64,000 nucleotides of DNA from Methylocystis rosea SV97 (GCF_000372845.1 NZ_KB889963.1:2179923-2243922); one strand, 5' to 3'; shown: positions 36,551-44,540, numbered from the stretch's first letter. A program made the numbers and translations. The notes: generated from the sequence alone by a model not told the origin.

Positions 36551-37410
36551 GCGGCTACGCCTTCAAAAATCTGGGGATCGAGCCTGGTTTCAAATTCAAA
36601 TTCGACCGCCCCCGTCATCAGCACATGATCGTCGGCGCGCCATTCGATTTGGAGATCGCCGCCCGGCAGGCGCAGACGCGCCGCGCGTTCGCTGAGCCCC
36701 ACGCGCGCCGCGGCGACGAGCGTCGCGCAGGCGGCGGAGCCGCACGCCTTGGTCGCGCCGGTTCCACGCTCCCAGACGCGCAGCAGAATATCGTTTCGCG
36801 AAAGCATCTGTGCGAAGGAGACATTGACGCGTTCGGGAAAGAGCGGATGGCGTTCGATGCGCGGGCCAAGCGTCTCGAGATCAATCTGCGTCGCGTCGTC
36901 GACAAAGAACACGGCATGGGGATTGCCCATGCTGACCGCGGAGAAACGCGACGGCGCGCCAGCGACGGGCGGATCAAGCGCGACCTCGCGCGTATCCTCC
37001 ACGGCGCGGGCGAGTGGAATCTCCTGCCAGCCCAACCGCGGACGACCCATGTCGACAGTGAAAACCGTGTCGGCTTCACGGCGCGTTTCGATGAGGCCGG
37101 CGTCCGTCTCCAGACGCAGCGCGTCCTTGCCTTCGCGCGCCAGCGCATAGGCGACGCAGCGCGTGCCGTTGCCGCAGGCGGCGGAGAGAGAACCGTCGAT
37201 ATTGTAGATGCGCATATACGCGTCGTCGCCAGGCCTGCGCGGCCTGTGGAGCGCCATCAGCTGATCGAAGCGCAGGCCGGGCGCCTTGGCGATGGCGCGC
37301 GCCTCCTGCGGCGCAAGCTCATGCTCGCTCACGCGCAAATCGAGAACGAGAATTTCGTTTCCGGCGCCGTTCATGCGCAGAATCGGAAGACGGTCGAGCG
37401 GATGCGCCAT
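36547..37410 (-). CDS. dapF: Diaminopimelate epimerase
   Basis: 287 residues. It interconverts LL- and meso-diaminopimelate for lysine and peptidoglycan. The two catalytic cysteines are visible: C79 in SAACGNGTRC and C223 in TKACGSAACAT. MNGAGNEILVLDLR is the conserved N-terminus, matching ATG 37410; the longer frame upstream is unsupported. First gene of the dapF-mtaB pair. Confidence 0.94.
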   Translation of the reverse strand: MAHPLDRLPILRMNGAGNEILVLDLRVSEHELAPQEARAIAKAPGLRFDQLMALHRPRRPGDDAYMRIYNIDGSLSAACGNGTRCVAYALAREGKDALRLETDAGLIETRREADTVFTVDMGRPRLGWQEIPLARAVEDTREVALDPPVAGAPSRFSAVSMGNPHAVFFVDDATQIDLETLGPRIERHPLFPERVNVSFAQMLSRNDILLRVWERGTGATKACGSAACATLVAAARVGLSERAARLRLPGGDLQIEWRADDHVLMTGAVEFEFETRLDPQIFEGVAA

Positions 37411-37550
37411 AGGCAGCTTTTCGTCTATTCTCCGAGAGACGCGCTCGTATATAGAGAAGGCTGCGCCGAAGCGCCACTGCGGGCTCCCGCCGGACGCGCG
37501 TCGCATGTGCGCGCGAAAAGGCCATGATGGCCGTTTAGGAAAGCTCGACG

Positions 37551-38354
37551 ATGGAAGAAGAACCGGGCTTGCTGGACAGCCTGCGACGCCATTGGCGTGC
37601 GCTGGCGATCTTCATCATTCTGGTCGCGGGCGCCGCGATCTACTCCGAACGCGCGCTGGTTCCCGTCGGCGGCGTTCAGGAGGCGGACAAATCTGCCACG
37701 CTGCAAAGGCCTACACCACCAAACGCGGCGCCAGATAGGACATCCGGCGAGACGAGCGACGCCAAGCCGAGCGAGTCGAAGCCTACCGAGGCCCGTCCGA
37801 CAGACGCCAATCCGACTGAAGCCGGTCCGACTGACGTCAAGCCAGGCGATGCAAGCCCGCCTCCGGGCGTCGCTGACGATGCGGCGCAGGCGGTGATGAG
37901 CCAGACCGTGACCGTCGACGCGCGCCCCGCCGCTGTGACTAAGGGGCAGGGCAAGTGGGAGGATGCCGGCAAGACCGTCGGCGAGGCTCTCGCCAGGCTC
38001 AGCGAGGCGGTCGGAAAGGCGGGGCTTGCGGTCAACGGTCGGCCATTCGCCGTCTTCACCAAAACCGACGACACGGGCTTCGCTTTCGAGGCGATGGTTC
38101 CGCTTGCGGCGGCGCCGGAAGGCAAGCCCAAGCTGCCTGAGGGCGTCAGCATCGGCGCGTCGCCCGCCGGCAAGGCGCTCAAATTCCAGCATCGCGGCGC
38201 TTACGACGAGATCGAGGCCACGTATGAGGCCATCGCCGCCTATCTCGACGAGAAGGGGCTCGATACGAAGGATCTTATTCTCGAGGAATATCTGACCGAT
38301 TTTAAGGGCGACGACGCGAGCGTCGACGTCGATATTTATGTGTTTTTGAAGTGA
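37551..38354 (+). CDS. Membrane-anchored GyrI-like (effector-binding) domain protein
   Basis: 267 residues. One transmembrane helix near the N-terminus (about 18-34), then a disordered linker of Pro-Thr/Glu-Ala repeats (PTEARPTDANPTEAGPTD), then a C-terminal domain (about 115-267) with MVPLAAAPEGKP, ALKFQHRGAYDEIEATYEAI and YLTDF...VDIYVFLK, the pattern of the GyrI/BmrR effector-binding fold. Such domains normally sit in the cytoplasm; this one is predicted periplasmic. Ligand unknown. Confidence 0.75.
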   Translation: MEEEPGLLDSLRRHWRALAIFIILVAGAAIYSERALVPVGGVQEADKSATLQRPTPPNAAPDRTSGETSDAKPSESKPTEARPTDANPTEAGPTDVKPGDASPPPGVADDAAQAVMSQTVTVDARPAAVTKGQGKWEDAGKTVGEALARLSEAVGKAGLAVNGRPFAVFTKTDDTGFAFEAMVPLAAAPEGKPKLPEGVSIGASPAGKALKFQHRGAYDEIEATYEAIAAYLDEKGLDTKDLILEEYLTDFKGDDASVDVDIYVFLK

Positions 38355-38368
38355 GCGGTTGCGAATCC

Positions 38369-38407
38369 ACCCATCAATGTTATAACTTAGTTATAACATT
38401 GATGGGT
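38369..38407. promoter_or_regulatory. 39-bp perfect palindrome, mazEF operator/promoter
   Basis: Arm 38369-38386 (ACCCATCAATGTTATAAC), loop TTA, complementary arm 38390-38407. It ends five bases before the antitoxin ATG. TATAAC in the right arm may be the -10, so the leader would be about 10 nt. Autoregulation by MazE is the obvious model. The core AATGTTATA is shared with the znu operator. Confidence 0.75.
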
Positions 38408-38412
38408 CTGTC

Positions 38413-38667
38413 ATGCGCAGCGCGCTCCGAAAAATGGGAAACTCTTCCGGCTTGATCATCCCCAAGCCGTTTCTTGCCGAAATTGGGGCGGATGTCGGAG
38501 ATGACGTCGAATTGACCGTCGAGAAAGGTCGCCTTGTCGTCACGCCGCTCAAAAAGCGCGTTCGGGAGGGTTGGGGCGATGACGCCCGCCGTATCGCCGA
38601 GCATGGCGATGACGCGCTTCTATGGCCGGAGTTTGGCAATGAAGGCGACGAAAAACTGACGTGGTGA
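38413..38667 (+). CDS. mazE: MazE/AbrB-type antitoxin
   Basis: 84 residues. The swapped-hairpin AbrB DNA-binding domain is clear: RKMGNSSGLIIPKPFLAEIG, then DDVELTVEKGRLVVTPLKK. The acidic C-terminus (GDDALLWPEFGNEGDEKLTW) should wrap around and inhibit the toxin. It overlaps the toxin start by 4-7 bases, and the palindrome just upstream is its likely operator. Confidence 0.88.
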   Translation: MRSALRKMGNSSGLIIPKPFLAEIGADVGDDVELTVEKGRLVVTPLKKRVREGWGDDARRIAEHGDDALLWPEFGNEGDEKLTW

Positions 38668-38981
38668 AGCGCGGCGAAATCTGGCTCGCTGCGCTCGATC
38701 CGACGGTCGGGAGCGAGATACAGAAGACGCGGCCATGCCTGATTGTTTCGCCGCCGGAAATGCATGACCATTTGCGCACCGCGATCGTCGCGCCGCTGAC
38801 AACGGGAAGCCGCCCCGCCGGCTTTCGCGTCGCGCTGACGTTCAAGGGCAAGCGCGGGCTCGTGCTGCTTGATCAAATTCGCACAATAGACAAGCAGCGG
38901 CTCGTCAAGCGCTTGGGCAAAGCGTCCGAATCTACGCTCGCGGCGATTCTCGCTGGCCTTCGTGAGGTCTTTGAAGATTAG
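38661..38981 (+). CDS. mazF: MazF/PemK-type mRNA interferase toxin
   Basis: 106 residues, standard length. VKRGEIWLAALDPTVGSEIQ, KTRPCLIVSP, IVAPLTT and GLVLLDQIRTIDKQRL carry the conserved arginine, serine/threonine and RTID motif of active MazF. Two tandem GTG codons (38661 and 38664) are possible starts; the second gives a four-base overlap with the antitoxin stop. The 3' end overlaps the convergent peptidase-like gene by four bases. Confidence 0.9.
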   Translation: MVKRGEIWLAALDPTVGSEIQKTRPCLIVSPPEMHDHLRTAIVAPLTTGSRPAGFRVALTFKGKRGLVLLDQIRTIDKQRLVKRLGKASESTLAAILAGLREVFED

Positions 38982-39862
38982 CCGGCGCTAGACTGTTGAG
39001 AGAGATCCGAAACGAAGCGGCGCCAGAGCGACGGCGCGCTTTCGCCGAAGGCCGAGTGGAGGGCGCCTTCGAATGGCTCTCCGGCTTCGAGCGCGCGAAG
39101 GAGGTGCATGAACGCCGTTTCGTCGCGCATGCGCAGCCAGCCGACGAACATGCCCGCCTGCCGATAGGCGAGCCGCTGGCGCTGGGTGAGCGCGTCCTTC
39201 GTTGGATCGCGCGGCGGTTCGCGCTCAAAACCGAGCGCCGCGAAGTCGATCCATCGACGCTCGTCGAGCACGACGCGATAGCCGTCGCGGATCGCCTGCG
39301 CCGCGTCCTCGTCGCTGACGCCCTCGGCGCCGCCGCCGTTTGAGGCCATCACCGCGAGCCCTTCCGTGAACCATTGCGGCGGGCGCGGCGCGCCAAGCGG
39401 CCGCCAGCCCGAGAGATGCACATGCGACAGCTCATGCGTGAGAACGCCTTCGAGGCGATCGCGCTCGTCGCCGCACAGCGTCGGCGATAAAAGCGCCACG
39501 CCGGCCCGCGTCACGGCGGCGATGCCGGGATCGCCCATGCCGTTGGCGCTTCCGTAATTCTCATAGGATGCGTAGACGCCGACCGTCGGCGGCTGTGCGA
39601 AGGGACGCCCGTGTGCGGCCTCGATCTGCGCAATGGCGGCGGGAAGCAGCGCGGCCGTCTCGGCCGCGCAAGCGCGCGCCTCTGGTTCGTAGCGAATGCG
39701 CGCATCGTCGGCGAAAGCGGCGAGCAGTCGCGGATCATTCCACGCGGCGCGCGCGGTGAGGCGAAGCTCTGGCCGCAGCATCATCGCGATAGCGAGCGCG
39801 GCGGCGCAGGCGAGCCCAAACCCAAGCCCAATCCCAAGTGCACGGGTGACCGTGCGCGGCAT
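38978..39862 (-). CDS. Membrane-anchored HExxH metallopeptidase-like protein
   Basis: 294 residues. ATG 39862 follows AAGGAGC; the much longer frame upstream is unsupported. One N-terminal helix (about 8-28) anchors or exports it. The gluzincin pattern is present: THELSHVHLSG (HExxH) and, about 20 residues on, WFTEGLAVMAS with the third-ligand glutamate. It is probably an active zinc protease in the periplasm, of the peptidase MA-like type. Substrate unknown. Confidence 0.75.
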   Translation of the reverse strand: MPRTVTRALGIGLGFGLACAAALAIAMMLRPELRLTARAAWNDPRLLAAFADDARIRYEPEARACAAETAALLPAAIAQIEAAHGRPFAQPPTVGVYASYENYGSANGMGDPGIAAVTRAGVALLSPTLCGDERDRLEGVLTHELSHVHLSGWRPLGAPRPPQWFTEGLAVMASNGGGAEGVSDEDAAQAIRDGYRVVLDERRWIDFAALGFEREPPRDPTKDALTQRQRLAYRQAGMFVGWLRMRDETAFMHLLRALEAGEPFEGALHSAFGESAPSLWRRFVSDLSQQSSAG

Positions 39863-39885
39863 GTCCGCGCGCTCCTTGCCAAAAG

Positions 39886-40107
39886 TTACGGCGTCGTCGT
39901 GTCGTCCGGCCGATATTCGAGAATGTCGCCCGGCTGACATTGCAGAATTTCGCAGATTTTTTCGAGCGTGTCGAAGCGCACGCCCTTCACCTTGCCCGAC
40001 TTCAACAGGCTCACATTCTGTTCGGCGATGCCGATTTGCGCGGCGAGATCGCGCGAGCGCATCTTGCGCTTCGCCAGCATCACGTCGAGATTGACGATGA
40101 TCGGCAT
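39886..40107 (-). CDS. Small XRE-type HTH regulator (YozG-like)
   Basis: 73 residues, almost only a Cro/CI helix-turn-helix: MLAKRKMRSRDLAAQIGI, AEQNVSLLKSGKVKGVRF, LEKICEILQCQPGDIL. Its ATG overlaps the DUF2975 stop by one base (TGATG), the usual coupled DUF2975-HTH pair. It may repress the pair through the palindrome at 40719. Confidence 0.9.
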   Translation of the reverse strand: MPIIVNLDVMLAKRKMRSRDLAAQIGIAEQNVSLLKSGKVKGVRFDTLEKICEILQCQPGDILEYRPDDTTTP

Positions 40108-40679
40108 CAGACGATCTGCGCGTTTTCATCGGCGATGTCGGCCGCGGTCTTCTGGATATGGGCGAGGGCGAGGAGTGTCGCGAGCAGCATGACGGTCGAA
40201 AGATCTTCAGGTCGCAGATAGATCGACACCATATGCGCGCCCGCCGCCTTGTGCGCCGTGAGGATGAGCGACGTTAGCGGTCGCGTGGCGATATCGACGA
40301 GCGCCGCGATGAGGCCTGCGAGCGCAAGGCAGCGCAGCCATCCTGCCGCATCAGGCGTGAAGATGCGCCCCTCAAGATAGCCCGAGAACAGTCTCCAGCC
40401 GGCGTAGCAGGCGACGACGAGCAGCGCCCAGATCACGAAGCTGACGCCAAAGGCCGCAAGCCGCTGATCGGCGGACAGGCCTTCGACATCGACCTTCAGC
40501 GACGCAAAGTGCGAAACGACCAGCGACTCGTCGCTCCAGAACATCACGATCGTGACGAGAATCCAGAGGCAATAGCCGACGAGCGCGAAGCGCAGCGTTT
40601 GGCAGAGCCAGCCGATGTGGCGGCGCAGCGAGTCGAGGCGACGGTCATCGAAGGAAGAAGGGGCAGCGAAGTCGGTCAT
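40107..40679 (-). CDS. DUF2975 membrane protein
   Basis: 190 residues with four helices (about 30-50, 84-107, 120-145, 160-180). RIFTPDAAGWLRCLALAGL is the family's conserved stretch. ATG 40679 follows AAGGAG. Function unknown; the strict coupling with the small HTH protein suggests a membrane sensor-regulator pair. Confidence 0.85.
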   Translation of the reverse strand: MTDFAAPSSFDDRRLDSLRRHIGWLCQTLRFALVGYCLWILVTIVMFWSDESLVVSHFASLKVDVEGLSADQRLAAFGVSFVIWALLVVACYAGWRLFSGYLEGRIFTPDAAGWLRCLALAGLIAALVDIATRPLTSLILTAHKAAGAHMVSIYLRPEDLSTVMLLATLLALAHIQKTAADIADENAQIV

Positions 40680-40718
40680 AGCGGTCTCCTTATGTCGCTT
40701 ACGTTGACACAAGAAAAA

Positions 40719-40737
40719 TTTAATGTCAAACATTAAA
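40719..40737. promoter_or_regulatory. Palindrome in the divergent DUF2975/lipoprotein promoter
   Basis: Perfect TTTAATGT-CAA-ACATTAAA. A further TTGACA/TGTCAA pair lies at 40703-40728. Candidate operator of the small HTH regulator. Confidence 0.45.
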
Positions 40738-40764
40738 AACTACTCTAAAAACATGAGGCATTCT

Positions 40765-41406
40765 ATGTCGTGCATTATTCGTCGCCTGTCTAGCCTGGCG
40801 CTCGCCGCCGCCATGCTTGCCGCCTGCAGCCATGTGCCGGTCTCAACCATGTGGGCGCTGCGCAATTTCGACGCCGCTTCCGTCGATCCGGCCCTGCTGC
40901 GCGCGGCGGTGCGCCTGCCCGAAACTTTCGAGCCGCAGAAGGGCGGCGTGACTCTGAAAATTGGCTGGTGGCGCGACGGCCAAGAAAACGCGAAGCATGA
41001 GATGGTTTTCGCGCTTAGGGAAACGACCGCGTCGGAAGACGTCGCGCCGCTCGCCGGCGAGCGGAAGTCCGGAACGCGCCTCTATGCCTTTCGCGTCGAC
41101 CCGGCCGATTATGCGGCGATCCGCGCCCGGCAGAAGGAGTTTCTGGAAGAGAAGGCGCGCGATCCCGGCAAGACGCATGGTTCCTTTGGCGTCGGCGCGG
41201 ACGCCTGCCGGCGTGGCGACTTCCCGACGGGCCCGCTGCTGACGACGACCTATTTGCGCACGCAGGCTTCGGGCCCCTATCTCACGGTGCTCAAGAATCT
41301 CGACATGCGCGAAGCGGCGATGAAGGAAAAGCCGCTCGAAAAGCTCGTGCCGCCTTGCGAGAAATTCGCGAACAAAGCCGAGACGCCGATGGCCGTTAAC
41401 CGTTAG
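40765..41406 (+). CDS. Lipoprotein of unknown function
   Basis: 213 residues from ATG 40765, which has GAGG at good spacing; ATGs at 40723 and 40753 are alternatives. Signal with lipobox LAAC (LALAAAMLAACSHVPVS). The mature part has no known motif; SHVPVSTMWALRNFD and a C-terminal pair of cysteines (DACRRGD, PPCEKF) may form a disulphide. Overlaps the convergent carA by four bases. Confidence 0.72.
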   Translation: MSCIIRRLSSLALAAAMLAACSHVPVSTMWALRNFDAASVDPALLRAAVRLPETFEPQKGGVTLKIGWWRDGQENAKHEMVFALRETTASEDVAPLAGERKSGTRLYAFRVDPADYAAIRARQKEFLEEKARDPGKTHGSFGVGADACRRGDFPTGPLLTTTYLRTQASGPYLTVLKNLDMREAAMKEKPLEKLVPPCEKFANKAETPMAVNR

Positions 41407-42593
41407 GCCGCCTTCGCCTTCGCCATCATCTCGACGAAGCGGCGGAAAAGATAATGGCTGTCCTGCGGGCCGGGCGACGCCTCGGGGTGATGCTGCACCG
41501 AAAAGGCCGGGCGGTCAGTGAGCGCGATGCCGCAATTGGAGCCGTCAAACAGAGAGCGATGCGTCTCGACGGCGTTTACTGGCAGGCTGTCGCGATCGAC
41601 GGCGAAGCCGTGATTCATCGAGACGATCTCGACCTTGCCGGTAGTGAAATCCTTGACCGGATGATTGGCGCCGTGATGGCCCTGCGGCATCTTCTTTGTC
41701 TTCGCGCCCACCGCGAGCGCCATCATCTGATGGCCAAGACAAATGCCGAAGGTCGGAATTTTTGCTTCGAGCAGGTCGCGGATCACCGGCGCGGCGTATT
41801 TGCCGGTTTCAGCCGGATCGCCGGGGCCGTTCGAGAGAAAGACGCCGTCGGGGTTGAGCGCCAAGATCTCCTGGCACGTCGCGCTGGCGGGCGCGACCAC
41901 CACTTCGCAATCCTGTTCGGCGAGAAGCCGCAGGATGTTGCGCTTCACGCCATAGTCGATCGCGACCACGCGATATTTGGGCGCGCCGCTGCGCGCGCCG
42001 TAGCCGCCGCCGAGTCGCCAAATCGTCTCGCGCCAGTCGTAGCGCTCCTTTGAGCCGACGCTCGGCACCAGGTCCATGCCGTCGATCCCCGGCCAGGCGG
42101 CGGCCCTGGCTTTGAGCGCCGCAATATCGAAGCGGCCGTCCGGCGCATAGGCGATGACGGCGTTCTGCATGCCGCGCTCGCGAATGAGCGTCGTCAGCGC
42201 ACGCGTGTCGATGCCGCACATGCCGACGACGCCGCGCCCGGCGAGCCAGTCGGCGAGCGGCTTCTGGGCGCGGAAATTCGAGGGGTCGGTGCAGGGCGCG
42301 CCGAAGATGGCTCCGACCGCGCCGGCGCTTTTGTCGAGATCGACGGTTTCGACGTCTTCCTCATTGGTCCCGACATTGCCGATGTGGGGAAAAGTGAAGG
42401 TGACGATCTGCGCGGCGTAGGAGGGGTCCGTGAGGATTTCCTGATAGCCGGTCATGGCGGTGTTGAAGCAGACTTCGCCGACCGCTTCGCCAACGGCGCC
42501 GAGGCCGTAGCCCTCGATCACTTCGCCGCCCGCGAGAACGAGCACGCCGGTGTGGAGGGGTTTCTTCCAGCCATTATCTTGATCGATGGTCAT
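41403..42593 (-). CDS. carA: Carbamoyl-phosphate synthase small (glutaminase) subunit
   Basis: 396 residues. It hydrolyses glutamine and passes ammonia to CarB for arginine and pyrimidine synthesis. N-terminal domain EVCFNTAMTGYQEILTDPSY; the glutamine amidotransferase triad is seen in FGICLGHQMMAL (nucleophile Cys) and VQHHPEASPGP (His, Glu). ATG 42593 gives the normal length; the frame upstream runs through an intergenic repeat. carB is not in the window. Confidence 0.95.
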   Translation of the reverse strand: MTIDQDNGWKKPLHTGVLVLAGGEVIEGYGLGAVGEAVGEVCFNTAMTGYQEILTDPSYAAQIVTFTFPHIGNVGTNEEDVETVDLDKSAGAVGAIFGAPCTDPSNFRAQKPLADWLAGRGVVGMCGIDTRALTTLIRERGMQNAVIAYAPDGRFDIAALKARAAAWPGIDGMDLVPSVGSKERYDWRETIWRLGGGYGARSGAPKYRVVAIDYGVKRNILRLLAEQDCEVVVAPASATCQEILALNPDGVFLSNGPGDPAETGKYAAPVIRDLLEAKIPTFGICLGHQMMALAVGAKTKKMPQGHHGANHPVKDFTTGKVEIVSMNHGFAVDRDSLPVNAVETHRSLFDGSNCGIALTDRPAFSVQHHPEASPGPQDSHYLFRRFVEMMAKAKAA

Positions 42594-42644
42594 CAGGGTC
42601 TCGGCTCTCCGGCGCGTCGCTGGCTTGACAGCGCTCTCGCCGCG

Positions 42645-42720
42645 CGTCATGGCCGGACTTGATCCGGCCATCCACGGCTGCGGCGCCACGTGGATGCCCG
42701 CGACAAGCGCGGGCATGACG
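42645..42720. repeat. Cloverleaf-like palindromic intergenic repeat
   Basis: Outer arms CGTCATG / CATGACG enclose three hairpins: GGCCGGA-CTTGA-TCCGGCC, ATCCACG...CGTGGAT and GCCCGCG-ACAA-GCGCGGGC. Read on the minus strand it yields the spurious PALVAGIHV-type peptide seen at many alphaproteobacterial loci. It fills the gap between divergent carA and yqeY. Confidence 0.8.
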
Positions 42721-42776
42721 CGATTGCTGTGGATGTAATGCATCCGCCCCGGAATTGGAAACCCCAAGGACATAAC

Positions 42777-43226
42777 ATGCGCGAGAAGATTGCGGCGGAC
42801 CTCAAGACGGCGATGAAGGCGGGCGAGCGCGCCAAGGTCGACGCGCTGCGGCTCATCAACGCGGCGCTGAAGGACAAGGACATCGAGGCGCGCGGCGCAG
42901 GCAAGACGCTCAGCGGGGACGACGAACTCGCGCTGCTCCAGAAAATGATCAAGAGCCGGCAGGAATCGCTGGAAATCTATGAAAAAGCCGGGCGCGAAGA
43001 TCTCGCGGGCAAGGAGCGCGGCGAAATCGCGGTGATTTCCGCCTATTTGCCGCAGCAGCTTTCCGAGGCGGAAGTGGCCGAGGCCGTGAAATCGGCGATC
43101 GCAGAAACCGGTGCGGCCTCGATCAAGGACATGGGCAAGGTCGTGGCTTCGCTCAAGGCCAAATATACCGGCCGCATGGACTTCGGAAAGGCCAGCGCGG
43201 CGGTGAAGGCGGCGCTGTCGGGCTAG
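42777..43226 (+). CDS. GatB/YqeY domain protein
   Basis: 149 residues, the standard stand-alone YqeY size. MREKIAADLKTAMKAGERAK, DALRLINAALKDKDIEARG and the C-terminal DMGKVVASLKAKYTGRMDFG are characteristic. It resembles the tRNA-binding tail of GatB, but the role of free YqeY is unknown. ATG 42777 follows AAGGA. Divergent from carA. Confidence 0.9.
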   Translation: MREKIAADLKTAMKAGERAKVDALRLINAALKDKDIEARGAGKTLSGDDELALLQKMIKSRQESLEIYEKAGREDLAGKERGEIAVISAYLPQQLSEAEVAEAVKSAIAETGAASIKDMGKVVASLKAKYTGRMDFGKASAAVKAALSG

Positions 43227-43316
43227 CGGCCGCCGGCTGTGGCGCGTCGCAAATGGCGGGCGCGTTCCGTCATGATGCGGGACTGCCGCATGTGCCCCCT
43301 TCCGGCGCTTCGCGCC

Positions 43317-43459
43317 ACCTTCCCCCGCTAAAGCGGGAGAAGGGGAGCGGCGCCATTTCGCCTATCGCCAACCCTGTCGGATGAACCGAACATTCACGCG
43401 TGTTGGGATGGCGCAACCTGCTCCCTCTCCCGCGAAGCGGGGGAGGGTCGAGGACGGGG
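43317..43459. repeat. Two GC-rich hairpin repeats between yqeY and thiD
   Basis: Hairpin 43317-43345 (CTTCCCCCGC-TAAA-GCGGGAGAAGG) and a second unit at 43417-43459 (CCTGCTCCCTCTCCCGC...GCGGGGGAGGG plus G-rich tail) that ends exactly at the thiD stop. The second matches 28379-28421 at the znuA stop. Confidence 0.65.
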
Positions 43460-44266
43460 CTAGCGCCACAGCGCATAGAAATGATGCGGCGGGCCGCGGC
43501 CCTCGCTCAATCGCAACTGGTCCGCCGCCTCCAGCGCGCCCTCCAGCCAGGCTTTCGCAGTCGCGATTGCGTCGATCAGCGGCGCGCCCTTGACGAATTC
43601 GCAGGCAATCGCCGAGGACAGGGCGCAACCGGTCCCATGCGTGTTGCGCGTTGGAATGCGCCGCCCGCGAAAAACCCGTTTCTCTCCAGCCTCGAAAAGA
43701 ACGTCGACAGGTTCGCCCTCGAGATCGCCGCCCTTGACCAGCACGGCGCGCGCGCCGGCGTCGCAGAGGAGCCGCCCCTGCGCCGCCATCTCATCGGCGT
43801 TTTTGGCGAGGGGCGTTTGCGTGAGCGCGCTCGCCTCATAAAGATTGGGCGTCACGAGCCGCGCCAGGGGAAGGAGGGCCGCAACCAGCGCAGCCTCCAG
43901 CCCGGCGGACGCGAGGCTGACGCCCTGCGTCGGCACCAGCACCGGATCGAGCACGATGTTACGCGCCTTGTAGCGCGCCAGCGTCTCGGCGACGGCCCGA
44001 GTGATGTCCGGCGTCGAAAGCATGCCAATCTTGATCGCGTCGGGGGAGATGTCCGACAGCACCGCCTCGATCTGCGCGGCGACGATCTCCGGCGCGACAG
44101 GATAGGAAGCGGTCACGCCCTGCGTATTCTGCGCGGTGAGCGCCGTGATCGCCGCCATGCCGTAGCAGCCGAAGGCCGAGAAGGTTTTCAGGTCCGCCTG
44201 CACGCCCGCGCCGCCGAAGGGGTCGGAGCCGGCGATCGACAGAAGCTTGGGAACGGGCGCGGTCAT
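43460..44266 (-). CDS. thiD: Hydroxymethylpyrimidine/phosphomethylpyrimidine kinase
   Basis: 268 residues. It phosphorylates HMP and HMP-P in thiamine synthesis. Ribokinase-fold signatures LSIAGSDPFGGAGVQADLKT, VLDPVLVPTQG, VTPNLYEA and the anion-hole motif THGTGCALSSAIA are intact. ATG 44266 overlaps the stop of the frameshifted frame upstream (ATGA). No TPP riboswitch was recognised. Confidence 0.93.
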   Translation of the reverse strand: MTAPVPKLLSIAGSDPFGGAGVQADLKTFSAFGCYGMAAITALTAQNTQGVTASYPVAPEIVAAQIEAVLSDISPDAIKIGMLSTPDITRAVAETLARYKARNIVLDPVLVPTQGVSLASAGLEAALVAALLPLARLVTPNLYEASALTQTPLAKNADEMAAQGRLLCDAGARAVLVKGGDLEGEPVDVLFEAGEKRVFRGRRIPTRNTHGTGCALSSAIACEFVKGAPLIDAIATAKAWLEGALEAADQLRLSEGRGPPHHFYALWR

Positions 44267-44540
44267 GACAGGAATGTCCGCGCTTCCCGCGCCCAACGCA
44301 AACGGCGCAGATCAGCTGTGCAATTCGCGTCCGCCGGGCCAAGCCGGCTCTTCTTTTCTTCGTAGTCGCTGTAGGCCTTTTTCAATCCTGTCAGAACCTC
44401 GGCGGAGGTCTCGAACATGGCCTTGAGCTGCGGCTCCTCGACCTTTTCGATATCCTCGCGCAGATGGTTGATCGTCTCCTGGAGGCGATTTGAATTCTCT
44501 GAACGTGCTGGTGCGGATTGCTGTCGCTATGCAGGGTCAT
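44263..44540 (-). pseudogene. Small coiled-coil protein gene with a frameshift, coupled to thiD
   Basis: ATG 44540 with AGGAG upstream starts MTLHSDSNPHQHVQ, then the frame is lost. From about 44495 another frame reads NRLQETINHLREDIEKVEEP, LKAMFETSAEVLTGLKKAYS and continues to a TGA at 44263-44265 that overlaps the thiD ATG. The joined sequence resembles a small helical protein found widely in Methylocystis-type genomes (by memory). One indel near 44495-44505 would restore it, so it is either a genuine pseudogene or a sequencing error; the C-terminus also seems atypical. Confidence 0.6.

Noticed and set aside
42690-42776. N-terminal extension of yqeY, and of carA to 42773
   Set aside because: Both run through the cloverleaf repeat; good starts with ribosome-binding sites exist at the usual positions.
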